Below are positions 57,070-64,000 of a DNA stretch of 64,000 nucleotides, one piece after another; within the stretch, counting starts at the first letter, position 1; every line of letters starts with the position of its first letter. The notes under the pieces are model-generated. The model was given only the letters and a program-made list of their open reading frames with translations. It made no database searches and was not told the origin of the DNA. The stretch comes from Sepioteuthis lessoniana. Lineage: Eukaryota > Mollusca > Cephalopoda > Myopsida > Loliginidae. The stretch is from positions 94,634,124 through 94,698,123 of the forward strand of contig OY757911.1 in assembly GCA_963585895.1 (NCBI GenBank), read 5' to 3'. A program made the position numbers and the translations under genes.

Positions 57070-57527
57070 AATGAAATAAAAAAACACAGGAGAACGAGAA
57101 AACTACCCAAAAACATAGAAATCTCATCAAAGGCACAAATACCTTGACTCTCTTCATCGTAAGATAGTCGGGTCCATTCTTAAAGCTAAGCAGAGAAAAA
57201 CTTCTACAAATTGACCAGAGAACAAGAAAAATTAAGACGATGCATAAAGCTTACACTCCAGAGGTGACGTAGACAGACTATATGTGTCAAAAAAAAAAAA
57301 GTGGAAAATGACTCGTCGGCATCCAAGGAAGTGTTGATGCATCGCTACGACTGGAATATTACATTAAAAAAAAAACACCGAGAAAGACTGATTACAGCCA
57401 CCACCTACCATACAGATAGGACAAGTATCAACAGAACAAAAATAACCAGAAAACAAAAACGGGAAAAAGTAACCCTTCAAACAACATTTCAAGTGATAAA
57501 GAAGCAGAATCTCACACAAGAAAACTT

Positions 57528-58541
57528 TGAATTTTTTTTACCTTTTGACCCGGCCAAAAATGCCATTCAAGGTGATGCACCGGAAGGAAGTGACACATTC
57601 TAATGGCAGTTATGAGAGGAAATCGCGTGGGCGGAAATTGGCTGATGAAATGGGACGAGGTAAAAAAAAATCCCATTATACTCTCATAGACTGACGCACC
57701 GGAAGAGAGTGACCTCTGAACTGCATGACAGTTATTTCCGCTCGATGACAATCACACGGGCCATTCCAAAGATAGCGGAAGTGACACATCCCGATCGCCA
57801 GATATCGGAAGAAATTGCGGAGGCGTGGAGGCGTGAACATATCACCGCGTGAGAGTTTGAAGGTAATATAAGGTCGACGAATTGAACAGAAGGAGGACAG
57901 CTGAGTACAGTTGAGTAGAGTTTGAGACGGAGATTGACGAGTTGTAGTAAGGAAAGCCAGCGGCCAGCAGAGTGGCCTCCAGGGCTCCGGTTGAGCAGCC
58001 ATGGAGAACGAGAAAGACAAAACGCTAAAGGCCATAACTTCGGTGCCCGTGGTTTAATGGTTACCGTCCTCGGAATTGGACACGGCGACACGAGTTCAAA
58101 TCCGGGACGAGACTAATTGCATTTCACATAGCACTAATACCCTTAGGAAAAGGTATGAATCAAATCATTCTCCTTCCAGCTAAGGGTAAATAGTAGGGCA
58201 CACTAGGCTCTTCAGCTTTGGTGAGGCAACTAGTCTAGGAGAAGGAAAACTCTGAATTCAAACCTGTTAAACTCCGCTTAAAAATTGACCTTGTGTCACA
58301 TCCTGCCCGAGCGGAGGGGTTGGTAAATATGATAACTTCGGGGTCAAAATATTTCAGTTATGTTTGGTCTCCAGCTCTCTCTCACAATAAAACCCCACAC
58401 AACCTTTTCGAACCCTTGCAATAAAGCGAGAGGTAAATATTTTTATAAAGAAGTCTTCCTGCGTCTTTATCATTGCGTCTATTATTCCTGCGTGCGTCTT
58501 TATTATTGTGTCGTTATGATACGACACATGAGAATATAACA
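57528..58541 (+). mobile_element. Solo LTR, family 1, third copy, carrying SINE-A
   Basis: Family 1 sequence from about 57528 to ATATAACA at 58541, inserted in an R2-group LINE. A SINE-A lies within it (58041-58333). Without the SINE the LTR is about 720 bp. Only the LTR is present, with no internal region. Confidence 0.75.
58041..58333 (+). repeat. SINE-A nested inside the LTR
   Basis: Head tgcccgtggtttaatggtta, box B gagttcaaatccgg, central block, and end ctgcccgagcggaggggttg. The word ataacttcgg stands on both sides (58031-58040 and about 58332-58341) and is a likely target duplication. Other LTR copies lack the insertion at this site (5806-5822). Confidence 0.85.
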
Positions 58542-59216
58542 CATTGCTAAAAAAGGGAAACTTTCAGAGAGAAGTTAAATTTCTTCTGATAGCAGCTCAA
58601 AACAACGCCATAAAGACTAACTATATCAAAGCAAGAATAATAAGACGCAACAAAATAGCAGATGTACATTATGTGGTGACAGAGACGAAACGATCAATCA
58701 AATATAAGTATATCAAGTATAAGACTAGAGACGACTGGGTGGGAAAAGTGATCCACTGGGAATTGTGCAAGAGGTTTAAATTTGACCATACGAAAAATAT
58801 GGTATATGCACAACCCTAACGAGAAAATGAGACGTACCATTTTTTTTTTTTAAATTTTGAGATGCAAACGAACCACCGAATCTCGGCTAGATCACTAGAC
58901 CTATTGAAAGTCAATAAAAAACGAGAACCTGCCGAATAGTAGACTTTGCCGTTCCCACTGACCACAGAGTAAAACTGAAGGAAGGTGAAAAGAGAGATAA
59001 GTATCTAGTCCTTACTAGAGAAATTAAAAATATATGAAACATAAGCGCTTAATGCGGTTACCAGAGGACCCGTATAGGGACAGCAAAATGTAGACATAAG
59101 ATGACGAGTGGGGACCATCCAAACTACACAATTGATGAGATAAGCCAGAATACTAAGAAGAGTTTTGGAGGCTTGCTGCCACTCAGCCTCAAGCGGAAAC
59201 CATCATCTAAAGGTGA

Positions 59217-59914
59217 TGTGAAGAACTCTCAAATAAGTAAAACAATAATAACAATATTATTAACAATAGTAGTAGTAGCAATCCTGACTTTGAGGCGTCA
59301 ACATCCATTCAGCCGCCACGTTTCAGTACACCTGAAATGTGACTAAGAAATAGACAGCAGAAACCGAACGATTCCTCGTGGCACTTAAGTTCAAGCCTCT
59401 TCAAGAAAAAATAAAAGAGCGAAAGAAAATAAGATTGTTAACATGCCCTAAACCCTCAGTGAGTTTCATATTTCTTGTGCCTCTATGTGTCTACCTTGCA
59501 AATCTGTTTGAATTGTGATTCGTCTCTGACTTCATCTATAAATAGTAACGTTAGTTATCCATCCCCTTTTGTTCTTAAAGCCTTTATTTTAATTCTTATT
59601 TTTCCCTAATTACGTTGTTATAAAATTTGTTGTTAAATCTTCAAATTGTGTTATGTTGGTTTTGTGAGTGCTTGTCGCTTATTGCGCTGTGATTTACCGA
59701 GAGTCTTTGATTGGAGAAATTCCCTTCCCATAGTTCGCCTTTATTTATTTTTTTTTTTATCGAAACTTGGGACATTCTAACAATTTTTTATATTTTTTTT
59801 TATTATTCTCGTTACGTGCCAGCTATCGCAGTCCCAGTGAAAGCCGATTTGTAACACTATATAATACAATCAATGTGCATAAAGTTTTAGTTTGCTATGC
59901 CAGCAATGTTAAAC
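59217..59914. other. Unassigned stretch
   Basis: Nothing recognised. Confidence 0.4.
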
Positions 59915-60105
59915 ATATTTTTGACCCATAGACGTGTTTACAACAAGTGTTACAATTCCGGATCATAACGGACCTCGGAGTAATGACAATGACTAAGTAT
60001 TCATCAGAACCAAAGCTCCGGATCTTTAGCCTCGCCACCAAATATAGTTTCAGGTTATATCCAATACGAAGATAAGTTTCGTTCAAACTCAGTGTTAGAA
60101 GCAAA
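59915..60105 (-). repeat. Repeat D, degenerate cap
   Basis: Plus-strand ttttgacccatagacgtgtt, ttccggatcataacggacct and caaagctccggatctttagc follow the cap read backwards. Confidence 0.55.
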
Positions 60106-60211
60106 TTGTCTTCCTCTAGATGATTTTATGTAGATTTATTCTTACATAGAGAGTAAAATAACGCCTGCCGTGCTATGAAAATAGCAAAGTTTATAAATCA
60201 AATAATTCATT

Positions 60212-60213
60212 AG

Positions 60214-60266
<53 letters not shown>
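60212..60266. repeat. (AAT)n microsatellite
   Basis: About 18 trinucleotide units directly upstream of a LINE break point. Confidence 0.95.
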
Positions 60267-60267
<1 letters not shown>

Positions 60268-61915
60268 CTCTATCACCGTTACTATTCATAATTTAGATGC
60301 GTTATCACCGTTACTATTCATAATTGCCATGATGCCACTTAACCACATACTCAGAAAAGGCAGCAGCTTCATACAAACTTAGTAGGTCGCAGGAAAAGAT
60401 CAATCACCAAATGTACATGGATGATATCAAACTGTTGGCAAAAAAGAAAGAAAGAACTGAAAACTCGAATACTGCAGTTAGAATATACAGTCATGGCAGA
60501 GGAATGGAATTTGGCATAGAAATGTGTGCCATGCTGGTAATAAAAAGTGGTAAATGACATATAACTGACGGAATGGAACTACCAAATAGAGACAAGATTA
60601 GAACGCTCGGAGAAAGGGAAAGCTACAAATACTTGGGCATCTTGGAGGCTGATACCATCAAACAAGTGGAAATGAAAGACAAAATTCAAAAAGAATATCT
60701 CATGAGATCTAGAAAAGTTCTCGAGTTAAAACTGTCAACGGGTATCTCGTTAGATATTCGGAACCCTTTCTGAAGTGGACCGGAGACGAACTTAAACAAA
60801 TGGATCAAAGAACAAGAAAATTAATGACCATGCATAAGGTATTACATTGCAGAGACGACGTTGACAGACTATATGTATCAAGAAAATAGTGGGGAAGAGG
60901 ACTTGCCAGCATTAAAAACAGCGTTGACGCATCGATACAACGACTCAAAGAATAAATAGAAAAACACGAACGAGGACTGATTACAGCCACCAGAAACCAT
61001 ACTAACAACACGATGGACAACAGAATGGCAATAATTAGGGAAAATGGGAAGAAAAACAACTCTCTGAGCATTTTAAACAACTAACAAATAACATCTCACA
61101 TGAGAAAACGTGGACCTAGCTAAGAAAAGGAAACTTTAAGAGAGAAATGGGATCTCTCCTAATAGCAGCAGAAAACATCACCATAAGAACCAATCATATC
61201 AAAGCGAGAATAAATAAGATGCAACAAAATAGCAAATGTAGGCTATATGGCGACAGAGATGAAACCATCAATGATATAATAAGCAAATGCAGCAAATTAG
61301 CACAGAAGGAGCGGAAGACTAGACATGCCTGGGTGGGAAAGGTGATCCACTGGGAAACGTCCAATAAATCTAAATTTGACCATACGAACAAATGGTATTT
61401 ACATAACCCAGCTTCTGTCCTAGAAAATGACACCCATAAATTCCTATGGGACTTTGATATACAGACGGATCACCTAATCTCAATCAAAAGACCAGACCTA
61501 ATAATAATCAACAAAAAATGAGAAATGGTAAAATTGTCGATTTTGCTGTCCCGGCTTACAACAGAATACAATTGAAAGAATGTAAAAAGAAGGATAAGCA
61601 CTCCTTCTTGCTAGGGAATTGAAAAAACTATGGAACATGAAGGTAAAATCATACCAATTGTGATTGGTGCTTTCGGTAGAGTAACAAAAAGATTATTAAA
61701 GGGGCTGGGGGACTTGGAAGTTGGAGGACAAACGGAGACCATCATTATTGAGAAAGGCCAGAATACTGAGAAGAGTCCTGGAGATTTGAGGAGAATTGCT
61801 GTCACGCAAACACCAGTGAAAGACCATCAGCTAAAACTGATGTTAAAACCTCTAATGAGTAGATTTACTTTGAGGTATAATGGTATGATTTATTTTCTGA
61901 AAGTTTATAAAAGGT
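60268..61915 (+). mobile_element. R2-group LINE, best-preserved 3' half
   Basis: The copy starts in the LSPLLFIIAMMP region, just upstream of the RT active site, and continues to the C-terminus near 61830. YMDD is intact at 60414-60425 (MYMDDIKLLAKKKE). TDGMELPNRDKIRTLGE and YKYLGILEADTIKQVEMKDK follow. The CCHC and PD...D endonuclease lies at 61147-61590, and the end is marked by IPIVIGAFGRVTKRLLKGLG. Frame breaks remain at several points. A 33-bp duplication (60270-60325) marks the 5' boundary next to (AAT)n. Confidence 0.82.
61147..61521 (+). pseudogene. R2-group restriction-like endonuclease fragment
   Basis: The 124-codon frame spans the zinc-finger and endonuclease region. The finger reads C31-x2-Y34 ... 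D43-x4-C48, where relatives have C-x2-C ... H-x4-C, so one Cys and the His are lost. TRHAWVGKVIHWE and RPDLIIINKK (P116-D117) follow. A stop then cuts the frame before the KIVDFAVP segment that carries the next acidic residue. In the active family this domain nicks the target DNA. Confidence 0.8.
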
Positions 61916-62385
61916 GAGGTCAGTTTTTAAACGGAAGATATTTTGCAGGTATGAAGCCCAGATATACACATATGTTTACATGTATATATTCATTAAAACA
62001 GGATGAAATTGCGCTTTTATAGACTTATTCATGGGTAGTGTAACGCCGATCCTTACCGTAATATCCACCTTTGTGGCCTAAGAACAGTCTAAATGGTTGA
62101 GTTCGGTTACGATTTCATGAATGTGGTTGACGAGAATTTCAGGTCAGTAAAGCTAAAATTCTAGTCAGGCGGAATCATTTCATTAGAAAAACTGGTGCAT
62201 CAATTTTTTCGTTGCATTTCCCAATTCCCTTACATGACCCCAGGAGAGAATAAAACGTTGATATTGAAATTGATTATGACAGAGAATTCGAAGAGAAAAT
62301 AAATAAGCCAACGTGCGTCTTCTCATGGAAATATCTAAATTGATTAGCAATACACGGGTAAATTTTGGCCATAAATCAAATTAGA

Positions 62386-62387
<2 letters not shown>
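61916..62387. other. Unassigned stretch
   Basis: Nothing recognised. Confidence 0.4.
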
Positions 62388-62454
<67 letters not shown>

Positions 62455-62513
62455 TAGATAGATAGATAGATAGATATAGAGAGATAGATAGATAGATACA
62501 TAGATAGATAGAT
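62388..62513. repeat. (CA)n, (TA)n, (GA)n and (GATA)n cluster
   Basis: Four simple repeats in succession, ending in an imperfect GATA array. Confidence 0.93.
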
Positions 62514-63729
62514 CATGGACAAATATAGCTAAACAGACATGCTTATGTTGATATTTTACATAAATCGCAAATCTAGATATATTAACCTATTTCCATTCAG
62601 ATACTGCAGACGATATATTGGTTCATTCATGTATGTATGTATGTGTCTATGTAAAAATATACACACACATACACACGCACCCATACACACACATATTAAA
62701 AATATTTCAAGGGAATAAAAATTCATAGGAATGTAAGTGACATAAAAGCCAAGTTTAGTATTTAACTGGGTAATGTTTTTGGGAACTTTAGTGTGCCTTT
62801 AACGGTAATTCAAACGGTAAATGTAAACAGTAAGTTTAAGCAGTATGTTCCGCAGTTTTCTCGTTCGGATACTGATTCGACAAGATAATACCTACAATAG
62901 ACTTTTTAAAAGGGAATTTTGTACAAAGAAATAAGAATGAAAGGGATAGTAACGTTAAAGTGTAGCAAATTTTTGAAGGTATTTGATAAAAATACTATTA
63001 TGGTTACTTTAACTACTAGTGAGGTTTTGCGGGAAACATGTCTGTGAGAGTGTCCAGGAAACAAAGTTTTTTGAAGTCGATTATTTTTCTTTTCTTTTGT
63101 TGTTTATTGTTTTTGTTTTTTTTTGTTTTCAGAGTTCTTTGAATTTGAATATTTTTCTTTCATTACTTTTCAGCAGGATTCTCGGTTGAATTTTTTTTCA
63201 GTCATTTTACTTGGTAGAATGTAGTAGTCGACTTTTATTTAATTTCACTTTTATATTTTTAGGAAGCTTCGTTCTTTTTAAGTCTTTACCGGCAATTCAA
63301 GAAGCGAGTGACGAAACCAATCTGCTGGCTAAAGTTTTCCGTGCCTTTACTGTTTGGTCCCCGAATTCGCCCTGAGGGTTCAATTAGTAGTTCTTGAGAA
63401 AAAGGAGGAAGTCACTTTTTGGTGCCGCACTGTCTGGGGTTACTTCTCTCTTCTCTACTCCGGCCAAATCAAGTGCTGCACGTGGTCACCTTGAGCTTTT
63501 TTCTTAGAAATAATTTTTTGCGCGTGTGCTTGCGTGTCAACGCGTTGATGGGTGTGGAAAACTCGTTGTCCATTGTTTAAGGAATTAGTAAATTTACTTA
63601 ACAACAATTTATTTCTTAACATTTATAATGTCAATGAACAATAAACAGTTTTAAATATCAATCAATTAGTTAAAAATGTACTTTGAAATTACAAATGAAG
63701 ATTTAGCTGTAAATTAAGACAATAAATTA
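62514..63729. other. Unassigned stretch
   Basis: Some short frames (for example around 62770-62880 and 62936-63050) have ordinary protein-like composition but are broken and not recognised. T-rich runs occur at 63080-63130. Confidence 0.35.
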
Positions 63730-63845
63730 CACACACACACGCGCACGCGCACATATATATATATGTATATATATATAGAGAGAGAGAGAGAAGAGAAAGA
63801 GAGAGAGAGAGAAGTGAAAGAGAGAGAGAGAGGAGAGAAAGTATG
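63730..63845. repeat. (CA)n, (TA)n and (GA)n cluster at the right edge
   Basis: Short CA and TA runs followed by an interrupted GA tract. The remaining bases to 64000 are unassigned. Confidence 0.9.
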
Positions 63846-64000
63846 GATGGAGGGGAAAGAGATACCAAATTGAGCAAACTCATTTTAATATTTCAGCCCC
63901 TAAACAGTCCCTTTAGCATTTACCGATTCTTTCATTTGCTCTGTCAACGAAACTATTAAATTCATGACTCAGAATTCATTCATGACTCAGATATTTCATT

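Larger units (their letters stand above)
56745..59216 (+). mobile_element. R2-group LINE split by a solo LTR
   Basis: The first part (56745-57527) covers the RT active-site region to the thumb. The LTR occupies 57528-58541. The second part (58546-59216) continues with KGNFQREVKFLLIAAQNNAI, then DDWVGKVIHWELCKRFKFDH and later KIVDFAVP-like codons, and ends with the C-terminal LRRVLE-type stretch near 59165. The frame is broken in several places. The 5' half is absent. Confidence 0.78.

Noticed and set aside
57676-58091. Two 119-codon minus-strand frames
   Set aside because: They lie antisense to the solo LTR and its nested SINE. Their composition has no recognised domain.
62740-63330. Possible decayed coding region with short protein-like stretches
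   Set aside because: The stretches are short, broken and not recognisable. I could not decide between an old element and chance.

Overview
The window is eukaryotic, AT-rich, and contains no host gene that I can name. It is a graveyard of transposable elements separated by very long microsatellites, mainly (TA)n, (CA/TG)n and (CT/GA)n. Many tRNA-headed SINEs, RTE and R2-group LINEs, a Penelope-like element, mariner copies and hammerhead ribozymes occur together, which fits an invertebrate genome. A cephalopod mollusc such as an octopus is my best guess, but nothing here proves it.

I named the repeat families for this window. SINE-A, SINE-B and SINE-C are three tRNA-headed SINE types. A and B share a central block but have different 3' tails. 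Repeat D is an abundant unclassified element (about 16 loci). It has a conserved cap of about 230 bp, an optional array of degenerate units of about 70 bp, and a 3' tail that it shares with SINE-B. RTE is a LINE family whose 3' ends finish in (GAT)n. A second LINE family carries a C-terminal CCHC and PD...D restriction-like endonuclease, so it belongs to the R2 group.

Layout: 1-5.3 kb holds an inverted pair of RTE ends, SINE-B and D pieces. A solo LTR with a 4-bp target duplication lies at 5.37-6.04 kb. Region 6-14 kb holds SINEs, microsatellites and long unassigned DNA. A short exon-like open frame lies at 14.3-14.5 kb on the minus strand, and an RNase H LINE remnant at 15.0-15.5 kb. A compact Penelope-like element with inverted terminal repeats lies at 16.5-17.7 kb. 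Region 20-24 kb has D, SINE-C and a long R2-group LINE split by SINE-A. Region 24.8-28.7 kb is a D array field, into which a hammerhead-ribozyme repeat is inserted. Region 29.6-31 kb has a near-perfect palindrome and two SINE-C copies. Region 34.4-38.4 kb has an inverted D pair, a decayed mariner, SINE-A with a 19-bp target duplication, and another hammerhead. Region 41.2-49.5 kb has a second mariner with both termini, RTE ends and D copies. Region 52-62 kb is a dense nest of D, SINEs, LTRs, RTE and three R2-group LINE stretches, including SINE-A inside an LTR inside a LINE. The last 2 kb is unassigned.

The most notable content is the set of hammerhead ribozymes. A canonical-looking copy (28235-28292, minus) and a partial second copy 328 bp away bracket a unit with a tRNA-like pol III head, which is the layout of a retrozyme or hammerhead SINE. 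A third copy lies at 38272-38328. The inverted terminal repeats of the Penelope-like element each carry a decayed hammerhead fold. Penelope-like elements are known to carry hammerheads and are suspected helpers of retrozymes, so the window may hold both the helper and the passenger as fossils.
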